Origin: Lachnospiraceae bacterium
Lineage (GTDB): Bacteria > Bacillota > Clostridia > Lachnospirales > Lachnospiraceae
DNA: 57,885 bases
Direction: 5' to 3'
Assembly (NCBI GenBank): GCA_022781925.1
Contig: JALESO010000026.1
Coordinates: forward strand, 1-57,885
Part shown: piece by piece, positions 5,714 through 14,203 of the stretch
Position numbering within the stretch: the first letter of the stretch is position 1
Layout of the letters: every line of letters begins with the position of its first letter
Translations under genes and position numbers: made by a program
The notes under the pieces: generated by a model
The model's database searches: none
The model's input: the letters and a program-made list of their open reading frames with translations, nothing else
What the model was told of the DNA's origin: nothing

Positions 5714-8107
5714 CTACATAACACTTAACCGGATCAGCCGGACTTCAAATGGCTCTAGGTGTTCGTACAGACAGATACTTCCATCTTCCTGACGATCCAC
5801 ATAATCAGTCATGCGAAGCGGCTGATTCATTTCATTAATATAAGAAATATCCGAAGATGAGATTCGTGATGCCTTTTTATAATTTTTGCAGAAGCCATAT
5901 GGATTTCCATAATTTTCGTTCAGCACACAGGTTGTTTTCAGATATGTCCGCTCCTTTGCATATTCCAGGCGGATTTCATAGTCCAGATCATGTGCCGGCT
6001 CCAGCATCTCCGGACAGATCACATTCTGGTCCAGTTTTCTCTGACAGTAGGCTTCTGACAGATGCAGATAATCATACAGCAGGATCTGGATTTCCCCGTC
6101 CTCTGATTCCGTGATCAGATAGTTCTCCCCCTTTTGTACAAAACGACTCCCCAGCTTTGCCAGCATCTCATACACATAATAAGAAGGCTTTTTGATAAAA
6201 TCATAAGTAAAGATTCCGCGTTTTCCCTGAAAAGACCCCTGTATCATCTGATCTTCTGAGAGGTTTTCCAGGGGATCCATCACACCAAAAGCAATTCCCG
6301 TCTGCCAGCAGTCCACCATATTTTTTACAATATATGCCGGATAAAACATCGTATCCTGAAGGGCATTGTTCCAGCCCAGATCAAAGTTCCACTCTGCCAC
6401 ATACCAGTCACTCACGTTCCAACCGCAATACTTATTGTTTTTCAGGATCCTCCGGATCACATCATACACCGCATCCCTGCGCTGCATGATACCGGCAGGC
6501 TGCCGTCTTTGAATACTTTCCGGCGTGTCGTCCACGGTATACAGGTTCGTCATGACAAAATCCGGTTCGCAGTGTTGTTTCTGATAAAAAGATGCAAAAC
6601 CGTCCATCCATTCCGGATACAGCAGATTCACCGACATCAGTGCCGACGTTCCCACCTGGAATCGCTCATCGATTGCTTTGATCACCTGCCAGGTGGACAG
6701 ATACAGACGGTAATAATTCTCCCGCTGCAGCGCGGAATAATTAATTCCCGGATTGTCCGGTGAATTCCACACACAGAATTTCCATTTCAGCACCTGACTG
6801 CCGCCATAACGCTCCACCATATGTTTCACCACATGATGCACAAGCAGATCCCACTGTTCCATATCCGTCGGCATATCGGAGATCGAATTGTGCATCATCG
6901 CCTCTTTATTCACATTCTCCACCATGAGAAACGGTACAAAGGACAGTTCCACAAAGGGCGTCATGCCACATTCCACGATAAAGTCAAACAGCTGATCTAC
7001 CCGGTAAAAACTGTAATGCGGTGTTCCATCTCTGTCTTTTACATAAATTTCCATATCATCATGAAACAGTTCGTGAAAATAAATCCCGGTAAAATGCAAT
7101 TTTTCTGTCAGTTCCCGCACCATCTTACGCACCGGATGAAGCAGCAGATAGCTGGCTTTCCGAACAGTCAGAATCCCCCCGGGCTGATCCAGACTGACAA
7201 ATTTCTCCAGATCCACGCCGGTGATCAGCTGCTTTTTCCCCGGATATCTGACCGGATCCACACCGATACGTTCCTGTTCCAGTTCCGCCAGAAATGCTGC
7301 CAGTTCCTGCGCCTCATCTGCCTGCAGCTGTGCAGGTGCTTCCGTCTTCTGCTGTCTGCGGTATTCACTTGGCAGGATCTGATAATATTCCCGAAATTTC
7401 GTACTGAAGGATCTGGCATTTTTAAAACCGCTCTCCTCCGCGATCTGGTCAATGGTTTTCTTGGTATCCCGCAGTTGTCCCGCCGCATGCAGCAGACGGA
7501 TCTCATTGATGTATTTCAGGAAACTGGTGCCAAGCTTCACCCGGAACATTTTGGACACGTAGGAACTGCTGACGTAAAACTGCTCCGCAAGTTCCCCCAG
7601 CGTCAACGCTTCCGTATAGTGCTGTGAAATGTAAAACAGCATGTTCTGCATCATTGGAAACTCTGTGCCCTCCGGCTCCGTCTCCACCCGGAAATCACGC
7701 AGCAGATGCTCCAGAAGCTGATAAGACCACTTCATTTCACGGACATGAGCGCACACATTTTCCTGCTGCCGGATCTCCTGTACGAGATGTAAGATATCAT
7801 AGATCACTTCCTGATACCGCTCTTTGTGAAGTTCCATGGCAGAGTTGCACTCCAGTCTCCCCGGTGCCGTCCCCTGACCGGACATCAGCTTCGTCAGATC
7901 GACCCGGCAGAGCAGACAGCTCCCGGAGACATCGGACAGGCTGAAATACTGAAAAGGCTGAACCATCACGATATCTCCTTTTTTCAGTTCCAGAATCTCT
8001 TTTTTCAAAAGAAGCCCTGCCGTACCGGACAACGGGATCAGAAAGCTGTAATCCGATGACCATTCCGGCTCCTGCTGTCCTTCTTTCCTAACTACAAAAT
8101 GAACCAT
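5714..8107 (-). CDS. AraC-type regulator fused to a GH39-like domain
   Basis: The 797-residue protein has three parts: a cupin-like sensor (about residues 1-75), two AraC-type helix-turn-helix motifs (about 160-250, with LTLGELAEQFYVSSSYVSKM and the family end SFSTKFREYYQILPSEYRR), and a GH39 beta-xylosidase-like TIM barrel with a C-terminal beta domain (about 290-797). In active GH39 enzymes the acid/base is the Glu of a WNEPD-type motif; here it reads VWNSPDNPG, with Ser at about residue 449. The nucleophile motif is kept (VAEWNFDLGW, Glu near 572). I infer that the barrel binds a glycan or oligosaccharide as ligand rather than hydrolysing it. The start chosen is the ATG with GGGGAG seven bases upstream; a GTG five codons earlier has no spacing. 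The neighbouring wall-bound GH3 gene is a plausible target. Confidence 0.85.
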   Translation of the reverse strand: MVHFVVRKEGQQEPEWSSDYSFLIPLSGTAGLLLKKEILELKKGDIVMVQPFQYFSLSDVSGSCLLCRVDLTKLMSGQGTAPGRLECNSAMELHKERYQEVIYDILHLVQEIRQQENVCAHVREMKWSYQLLEHLLRDFRVETEPEGTEFPMMQNMLFYISQHYTEALTLGELAEQFYVSSSYVSKMFRVKLGTSFLKYINEIRLLHAAGQLRDTKKTIDQIAEESGFKNARSFSTKFREYYQILPSEYRRQQKTEAPAQLQADEAQELAAFLAELEQERIGVDPVRYPGKKQLITGVDLEKFVSLDQPGGILTVRKASYLLLHPVRKMVRELTEKLHFTGIYFHELFHDDMEIYVKDRDGTPHYSFYRVDQLFDFIVECGMTPFVELSFVPFLMVENVNKEAMMHNSISDMPTDMEQWDLLVHHVVKHMVERYGGSQVLKWKFCVWNSPDNPGINYSALQRENYYRLYLSTWQVIKAIDERFQVGTSALMSVNLLYPEWMDGFASFYQKQHCEPDFVMTNLYTVDDTPESIQRRQPAGIMQRRDAVYDVIRRILKNNKYCGWNVSDWYVAEWNFDLGWNNALQDTMFYPAYIVKNMVDCWQTGIAFGVMDPLENLSEDQMIQGSFQGKRGIFTYDFIKKPSYYVYEMLAKLGSRFVQKGENYLITESEDGEIQILLYDYLHLSEAYCQRKLDQNVICPEMLEPAHDLDYEIRLEYAKERTYLKTTCVLNENYGNPYGFCKNYKKASRISSSDISYINEMNQPLRMTDYVDRQEDGSICLYEHLEPFEVRLIRLSVM

Positions 8108-8253
8108 TTTCATTCTCCCCACATGTTATTTCTTATCACATGATATTCCTTATTACATGTTATCTCTTATCGCATGTTATCTTTTATCACATTTCAATTT
8201 TCATCTCAGACGACTGCATGATATCTCAGTCTTTTTCACGATTGTACAACAAA

Positions 8254-8278
8254 AACCGGGGGAATAAAACCCCCGGTT
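8254..8278 (-). terminator. Terminator of the GH3 gene
   Basis: A perfect 9-bp GC-rich stem, AACCGGGGG and CCCCCGGTT, around a 7-base loop, followed on the minus strand by TTTTTG. It lies 31 bases after the GH3 stop codon. Confidence 0.9.
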
Positions 8279-8309
8279 CTGTCACGGTTTCTGATTTGAA
8301 TCCTTCTTT

Positions 8310-11300
8310 TTAGAATACTACTTTTCCGTTTACTACATTCCACCAGCCATATTCATTTGCGGCACGGCCTGTATAACCGAAATCGATCTTTCCACCGTTT
8401 ACATACCACCAGCCATACTCGTTTGCTGCAAGTCCGGTGTAAGCAAAGTTGATGCTTCCATTCTGTACATACCACCAGCCGTTCTCATTTGCTACCAGTC
8501 CGGTGTAGTTAAAGTCAACTCTGCCGCCCTGTACCATGAACCATCCGTTTTCATTGGATGCAAGTCCATTGTAGCTGAAGTTGATGCTTCCATTCTGTAC
8601 ATACCACCAGCCATACTCATTTGCGGCAAGTCCGGTGTAGGCAAAGTTGATGGTTCCGTTCTGTACCATCCACCAGCCATACTCATTTGCTACCAGTCTG
8701 GTGTAACCAAAGTCAACCATACCGTTTACTACCATGAACCAGCCGTTCTCGTTTGCTGCAAGTCCGGTATAAGTGAAATCCACTTTTCCGTTCTTTACAT
8801 ACCACCAGCCGTAAGCATTTGGAGCAAGTCCGGTTGCATCTGTGGCAACTTTACCATCGATATAGTAATTCCAGTTTCCATTTTCATCTGCCTCATTTGC
8901 AAGACCATCCGGGATCGTCACACCTGATGTTACAAACTGGATTCCTTCCACTCTCGCATTTGCGTTTTTAAATACCAGATATACGTTGTGGACTCCTGAT
9001 GCGCCGCTCAGATCTGCAGTTGCTGTTGTGTAGCCAAGTTCTGTATAAGTTCCGGCATCCACACCATTTTCAGAAGTACGTGCATTGGTAACAGCTTCTG
9101 TTGCGCCATAGTTTACGGTGCCGATCAGTTTTCCGTCCGGAGCATCCAGACGAAGCTCGATACCGTTCTGAGCCTCTGTGGAAGCTATATTCAGGACAGC
9201 CTGTTTTGCCTGATCCAGATCCACGTTCAGGAGTGCTGTATAGGCACCGGCTTTTTTCGCCATCACTGCAAACATCTCATCGCTGTCTGCTGCTGCCGCC
9301 TCTGCGGTATTTCCTTTGGAATACTCTACATATTTTACATCAGATGCTGTAAAGGAAGAGGACCATACATTCAGTTTTTCTGTTGTATCAGCATTGCTTA
9401 ATGTACTTCCGGATACTTTCACTTTTTTGCTCAGTACGTTCTCACCCTTCAGGTCAGAAGAATGTGCCGCATACAGCTGGTAAGTACCGTTTTCTACCAC
9501 ATACTCACCTGCGTTGACATCCCATACTTCCAGTGCGGAAGCATCTACCTGAATGTCTACTTTTGCAGATTCGCCTGCTTTCAGAGCAACTTTTTCAAAA
9601 CCAACCAGTTTTTTCTGCGGAGCTGTATCACCATAGGAAGAATCCGGGTTGGATGCATAGATTTCCACAACATCAGAAGTATCTACGTTTCCTGTATTTT
9701 TCACCGTTACAGACACATTGATATTGCCATCTGCATCTGCTTTTGCGTTCATACCAGAGTAAGTAAATTCTGAGTAGGACAGACCGTATCCAAACGGATA
9801 AGTCACATCCTCATCATCTGCATACATATAGGTCAGATGTGTCTGCTCCATGTCAGTCTCTGTCATATCCACAGTCACATTGTCGTCGATATCATCCAGT
9901 GTCAGACCTTCTACCAGATCCGGTCCGATATTTGCCATTGCATTTTCCGGAAGGGAGTACGCATCAATAGCCGGGAGCGCATCCTGGGATTTGTACCAGG
10001 TACTTACAAGACGTCCGGTTGGTGCTGCTTCCCCGTAAAGTACGTTTACAAGTGCAGTTGCATCATACTGTCCGCCGAATGCGTTGAACACAATGGCAGA
10101 TACATTTTCATCATTCTGTAATGCTTCTGCTTCCACCGGATATTCTGTATTGATGACCACAATGGTCTTCTTGCCTTCTTTTGCATAGTTTGCTGCTACG
10201 GTAGATACCATATCCATCTGATCCTCACTGAGACTCAGATATTTACGGTCAATGCCCTCGCCGGAAATACCGTTGTACGGCTGTCCGATGACTACGATGG
10301 CATAATCCGTATCTGCTGCCAGTGCTGCGGAATCCGCACCAGCTTCTTTGATCGTTTCCTCTTTGAAGGTATACGGTGTCTTATCCTCTGCGTTTTCAAA
10401 GGCTGCGATACCGGTTGCCAGATTTCCACCGAGAAGGAACGGAAGGTTCGGTCCCTGGATCGGCTGTGCCTCACCGTTTAACTGTACGTTTCCATCCTCT
10501 GTGGTCTGCAGATACCATCCTAACTTGTCACTGAGCGCCCATGTGGTGGAAAAGTCTGTGTCGTTATATTTGTCACCCATTTTCAGGTAATAGCTTCCAT
10601 CCTCATCTGCTGCACGTTTTGACATGAAGGTCGGCATGTTGCTGACTGCAGTTGCCATTCCGGCGCTTGCTTTCATGCTGTAAGAACCATTGTTGGAAAC
10701 TGTCGCATCGTACAATCCCATGGTATTGCCCGGCAGGGAATTGTTTTTCACACCTGCGTTGACCCATTTCTGGTTTGCCAGGGAAAGAAGACTGAAGGCA
10801 TCCTGTCCCCAGTCCGCATACTCAAATAAATATTTGGACTGATCTGCCACCTGTGTTCCCTCTTCCGGATTGGAAATGGTAAGCTGTGCTCCGTTCTCAT
10901 CCTCAGTGGCTGTCACATAACCACCTGCTGTCTTGTATGCAACCACACGGTTTCCGGTGGAATAAGATACATTGTCGCTGCCGATCTGGCTCTGTACTGC
11001 TTCCAGGATATTATCGCCTGCGCCCTGTACATAAGTATTGTATTTTTCATCATTTACATCCAACTCGGAAGAATACTGTCCGTACTGCATGGTTTCTGCC
11101 ATCACACCATAGACACCAGCTTTGGAATCACTGGATAACGGAAGGGTATTGTCTTCATTTTTCAGCAATACCACAGACTCCTCAGCCATCTGAAGCTCTG
11201 TCTCCTGGCTTGTCTGGGAAGAATGATCTGTCTGGATATCCGTATACGGATAGTAACGCGGCTGTCCGTTTTCATCACGCTCATCCAGTGCGCCGGAACG

Positions 11301-12497
11301 TGCCATGGTCACGATGGTCGGACGTGCTACTTTGTATACATCATCCTCTGTCAGACCTTCCACATGATTCTCTACTGCTGTTTTGATGGTCTGTGCAATA
11401 TCTGCATCTACGATGCCGGTGGTTCCACCCTGAACATGACCAGCCAGAATCATGGATGCGGTACGATCCAGAAGGGAAGAAGAATACAGCTTGTCATATC
11501 CGTTGGAAAATCCGGATGCATTCAGTCGATACTGCTCATCAATATAACCATATTCTGCCATGAAATCACAGCCTGTGGTCAGACCGTCTTTGCTTATTTT
11601 CTGAGCAAAATCATGGATAAATGTGGAAGTCGTCGGCACACGGTTCATATTTCCGTAAGAAGACATGTAACCGGTGATATTTCCATCTGAAAATGGCTTC
11701 TCTGCAGCTTTTCCGTAATACTCATAGAAGGTACGGGTGCTTACATTGTTGCCGCCCTGCAGACGGAAAAACTCGGAATTGTATGTGGTCCAGTGTTTTG
11801 TCTGTGGGATGGATTTCATATAAACATCGGATTCATCGCCAACCATACCGCCGGCCCAGGCATCTGCCATCTCTCCGATCATAAATGCATCTTCTCCATA
11901 TCCCTCATCGTAACGTCCGGATAACGGATTCATACGCGCATCGATCTGTGCCGCATGTGCGCCCACTGCTGTGGTTCCGATGGATGATGTCGCATATTTG
12001 GAACGCATCTCATCGCCATATACAGAACCGGCCTGTTTCAGCAGATCTGTATTCCAGGTCTGTGCCTGCGCCAGCTGATTCGGCCACTGTGTCTCTCCAT
12101 CCAGACCTACATCTGCCGCACGATTTACTGTGATTGGCACATTGTAAGTCTTGCTCTCTCCATTTTCATCGGTGTAAGTACCCACCGGAGATTTGCCTGC
12201 CAGAATACTGATCCAGCCATCCACTCCGATCTCGTCCATGATCAGATCCACATAATCATCCAGATCCTCTGCTTTTCCGTTGTACAGCGGCATGCCCTCA
12301 TAGCTTACATCGCCATCCTGATATGCGGCGGATGCGCGGTTGAACGTCTTTCCGTTATAAGTAACGGTTGCAGCGCCCACACTGTTCTGTGTCTGCACCT
12401 GTGCTGCCTGTACCTGCATGGTCAGCCCCGGCACCTGTGCGGTTCCTGCTACAATAGATGCTGCCAGTAAAATGGTCAGTAATTTTTTCATCTTCAT
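8310..12497 (-). CDS. Secreted, wall-bound GH3 glycoside hydrolase
   Basis: The protein of 1395 residues begins with a signal peptide (MKMKKLLTILLAASIVAG, cleavage after QAA near residue 32). The GH3 barrel shows RMNPLSGRYDEGYGED (for the usual DPRWGR..E..GEDP), TKHW near 233-236 and GLTTGCDF, where Asp 311 is the best candidate nucleophile although the motif (usually GLVVSDW) has one extra residue. The second GH3 domain (EESVVLLKNEDNTLPL, NAFGGQYDATALVNVLYGE) and the FnIII-like domain (YPFGYGLSYSEF) follow, then a CBM6-like domain (about 1000-1160), then nine wall-binding repeats (GWWYVKNGKVDF type). It probably acts on beta-glucosides or related glycans at the cell surface. The start was set at the ATG behind AAGGAGG; a longer upstream frame lacks a ribosome site. 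Expression may depend on the neighbouring AraC-GH39 protein. Confidence 0.88.
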   Translation of the reverse strand: MKMKKLLTILLAASIVAGTAQVPGLTMQVQAAQVQTQNSVGAATVTYNGKTFNRASAAYQDGDVSYEGMPLYNGKAEDLDDYVDLIMDEIGVDGWISILAGKSPVGTYTDENGESKTYNVPITVNRAADVGLDGETQWPNQLAQAQTWNTDLLKQAGSVYGDEMRSKYATSSIGTTAVGAHAAQIDARMNPLSGRYDEGYGEDAFMIGEMADAWAGGMVGDESDVYMKSIPQTKHWTTYNSEFFRLQGGNNVSTRTFYEYYGKAAEKPFSDGNITGYMSSYGNMNRVPTTSTFIHDFAQKISKDGLTTGCDFMAEYGYIDEQYRLNASGFSNGYDKLYSSSLLDRTASMILAGHVQGGTTGIVDADIAQTIKTAVENHVEGLTEDDVYKVARPTIVTMARSGALDERDENGQPRYYPYTDIQTDHSSQTSQETELQMAEESVVLLKNEDNTLPLSSDSKAGVYGVMAETMQYGQYSSELDVNDEKYNTYVQGAGDNILEAVQSQIGSDNVSYSTGNRVVAYKTAGGYVTATEDENGAQLTISNPEEGTQVADQSKYLFEYADWGQDAFSLLSLANQKWVNAGVKNNSLPGNTMGLYDATVSNNGSYSMKASAGMATAVSNMPTFMSKRAADEDGSYYLKMGDKYNDTDFSTTWALSDKLGWYLQTTEDGNVQLNGEAQPIQGPNLPFLLGGNLATGIAAFENAEDKTPYTFKEETIKEAGADSAALAADTDYAIVVIGQPYNGISGEGIDRKYLSLSEDQMDMVSTVAANYAKEGKKTIVVINTEYPVEAEALQNDENVSAIVFNAFGGQYDATALVNVLYGEAAPTGRLVSTWYKSQDALPAIDAYSLPENAMANIGPDLVEGLTLDDIDDNVTVDMTETDMEQTHLTYMYADDEDVTYPFGYGLSYSEFTYSGMNAKADADGNINVSVTVKNTGNVDTSDVVEIYASNPDSSYGDTAPQKKLVGFEKVALKAGESAKVDIQVDASALEVWDVNAGEYVVENGTYQLYAAHSSDLKGENVLSKKVKVSGSTLSNADTTEKLNVWSSSFTASDVKYVEYSKGNTAEAAAADSDEMFAVMAKKAGAYTALLNVDLDQAKQAVLNIASTEAQNGIELRLDAPDGKLIGTVNYGATEAVTNARTSENGVDAGTYTELGYTTATADLSGASGVHNVYLVFKNANARVEGIQFVTSGVTIPDGLANEADENGNWNYYIDGKVATDATGLAPNAYGWWYVKNGKVDFTYTGLAANENGWFMVVNGMVDFGYTRLVANEYGWWMVQNGTINFAYTGLAANEYGWWYVQNGSINFSYNGLASNENGWFMVQGGRVDFNYTGLVANENGWWYVQNGSINFAYTGLAANEYGWWYVNGGKIDFGYTGRAANEYGWWNVVNGKVVF

Positions 12498-12692
12498 AAC
12501 TGCCTTTTCCTCCTTAACCAAACCTTGATATCTGAATTTTATCAGACCCCGCAGGATCCCATAAGTCCAAAACAGGGCGGATCCGGTATCGTTTTTCACA
12601 CATTTTTCACATTTTATCCGCAGCCAATTTTATCTCAGGCAAAAAATTACACATATTTTTGTTTTTTATGTAACTTTCGGTATAATCAGGCA

Positions 12693-12721
12693 AAAAAATA
12701 CGGGAGACACTCGTTCTCCCG
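12693..12721 (-). terminator. Terminator of the small Cys-rich gene
   Basis: Stem CGGGAGA / TCTCCCG with a 7-base loop, followed on the minus strand by TATTTTTTT. It lies about 60 bases after the gene at 12779. Confidence 0.85.
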
Positions 12722-12778
12722 CACTTTTCGCTTCTTTTTCATTCATTTTTTGTGTACAAATCTGCACACAGCTCCGGT

Positions 12779-12976
12779 TTACATCTGTTTTCTTACAATA
12801 CTGTATTCATCTCCCGGACGATAATACGGACATTCCCGGAACTGCCCGGTGATAAACCGATACATCTCGTCCTGATCCAGATCCTGTGTACAGACATAAT
12901 ACTCATAATCCTCATCGTATTCATAATTCATACAGTATTCGCAGCTGGAACCGGCACTTTTCTTCTTTTTCTCCAT
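12779..12976 (-). CDS. DUF6472-like small Cys protein
   Basis: This 65-residue protein has a basic start (MEKKKKSAG), a CEYCMNY motif, an acid- and tyrosine-rich centre (DEDYEYYVC) and ECPYY near the end, so four cysteines could bind a metal. The pattern, including EMYRFITGQF and the terminal YSIVRKQM, matches the small family annotated DUF6472 in Lachnospiraceae, whose role is unknown. The ribosome site is weak (GGATTGAG). It is separate from the phloretin-hydrolase-like gene upstream and has its own terminator. The family assignment is from memory of its pattern. Confidence 0.75.
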   Translation of the reverse strand: MEKKKKSAGSSCEYCMNYEYDEDYEYYVCTQDLDQDEMYRFITGQFRECPYYRPGDEYSIVRKQM

Positions 12977-13152
12977 ACGCTATCTCAATCCTGTCTCTGT
13001 TTTTGTATTTTGCATTCAGGAATGTTCTCTTTATTCTCTGATCACACAGCTTACTATAACATTACCTGTTGCAAATTTCCACAGGCATTCTTTCATTAAT
13101 TCTTCCTGTTGCTTGGAAAAGCAGAGGCTCAGCTCAGACTGCGCAGAGCGCA

Positions 13153-13953
13153 TTATAATACAACCGGACCGTTTTCTTTGATGTAACGCCATCCCTCAGC
13201 AGTTTTCTCTACTTCCAGACAGCACTGTACGTTCTGGGACGGATCCGGATGATTTTTCCACAGATCATATAATTTCGGTAAAAATACCGGCCACTGGCTT
13301 GCCTCAAAGTCCTCATGCTCTGTCAGGAAGTTCGGCACAATCTTCGCATTCGGATCTTTTTTCAGAATATCAATGATAAATGCCGGCGGTGCAGATACTT
13401 TGGAATTCTGCACGGTTGCTGTGATATGTACGCAGCCGCCCTCTACATCTTCCCACATATGAACCGTGGAATCTACCAGTTCACCGAGATCGTTGTATAC
13501 ACCCTCGCAGATCACATGTTTCAGACATGTAGTAAATGGGAAGAAATCTTTCAGTGCAAGTCTGTGGATCTCCACACCTTCACCGCCAAATACAGCTGCG
13601 CCCGGCTCACATGCCTCAGAAATCATATGAACGGAAGCTTCCATACCGTACTCTACCGGTGTCTTCACCCAGGTAAATTTCTTGTGAGAGCCCGGAGCCC
13701 ACAGATAATAACCTTTCTCCATGTTTGCCCAGAACCAGTCCATCATCTCGGATGTTACACCCGGAAGAAAATGCTGTTTCTGTGACGGAAGCACATATCC
13801 TTTGTCAATAGCGTCCTGATTCAGCTCCAGTTCCGACAGTAATGGATTTGGTTTTGCCGGTTTCTCATAAGATGCAAAAGGCACCTTTACATTATCCTGA
13901 CATGGCAGATAGGTCTGTCCTCCGTTTGCCACATATGTTACATGTTCACTCAT
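13153..13953 (-). CDS. DAPG hydrolase / phloretin hydrolase-like enzyme
   Basis: The 266-residue soluble protein has the features of the PhlG/Phy family, which cleaves C-C bonds next to phloroglucinol rings in a Zn2+-dependent reaction: LPGVTSEMMDWFWANMEKGY, LWAPGSHKKFTWV, ASVHMISEACEPGAAVFGG and HVICEGVYNDLGELVDSTVH. Conserved His and Glu residues in these blocks (SHKK, VHMISE, KHVICEG, VHMWED) are the expected metal ligands. In Eubacterium ramulus the related enzyme splits phloretin into phloroglucinol and phloretic acid. Substrate here could be phloretin, another dihydrochalcone or an unrelated acylphloroglucinol. AGGAGG lies seven bases before the ATG. It stands alone, without transporter or other flavonoid genes. 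Length fits the family; specificity is not visible in the sequence. Confidence 0.8.
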   Translation of the reverse strand: MSEHVTYVANGGQTYLPCQDNVKVPFASYEKPAKPNPLLSELELNQDAIDKGYVLPSQKQHFLPGVTSEMMDWFWANMEKGYYLWAPGSHKKFTWVKTPVEYGMEASVHMISEACEPGAAVFGGEGVEIHRLALKDFFPFTTCLKHVICEGVYNDLGELVDSTVHMWEDVEGGCVHITATVQNSKVSAPPAFIIDILKKDPNAKIVPNFLTEHEDFEASQWPVFLPKLYDLWKNHPDPSQNVQCCLEVEKTAEGWRYIKENGPVVL

Positions 13954-14065
13954 AAATAGTCCTCCTTCTTATCCAGCTACGCTTTTCATTCCGGTCTGCT
14001 GGTCTTACCTAATTTTCATTGTAATGGTTTTGCGGTTCTTTGTCCAGAAAAAGTTCAAATCCTGC

Positions 14066-14119
14066 AAAAATGGCACCTGAAAACAGATAACAAAGTACCT
14101 GTCCCTCAGATGCCATTTT
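14066..14119 (-). terminator. Terminator downstream of secA
   Basis: Imperfect stem AAAATGGCACCTGA / TCAGATGCCATTTT, with a 25-base loop, followed on the minus strand by TTTTTG. It lies 85 bases after the secA stop. Confidence 0.7.
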
Positions 14120-14203
14120 ATATTTCACATAGTATTCTTACTATTCTGCAATTCTATACAATTCACACAACAGCAGCGTTATTATACTATTTCCAGCTGC
14201 TTC

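Noticed and set aside
11223-11690. Plus-strand ORFs opposite the GH3 gene
   Set aside because: They follow from codon bias of the minus-strand gene; no ribosome sites or conserved motifs are present.
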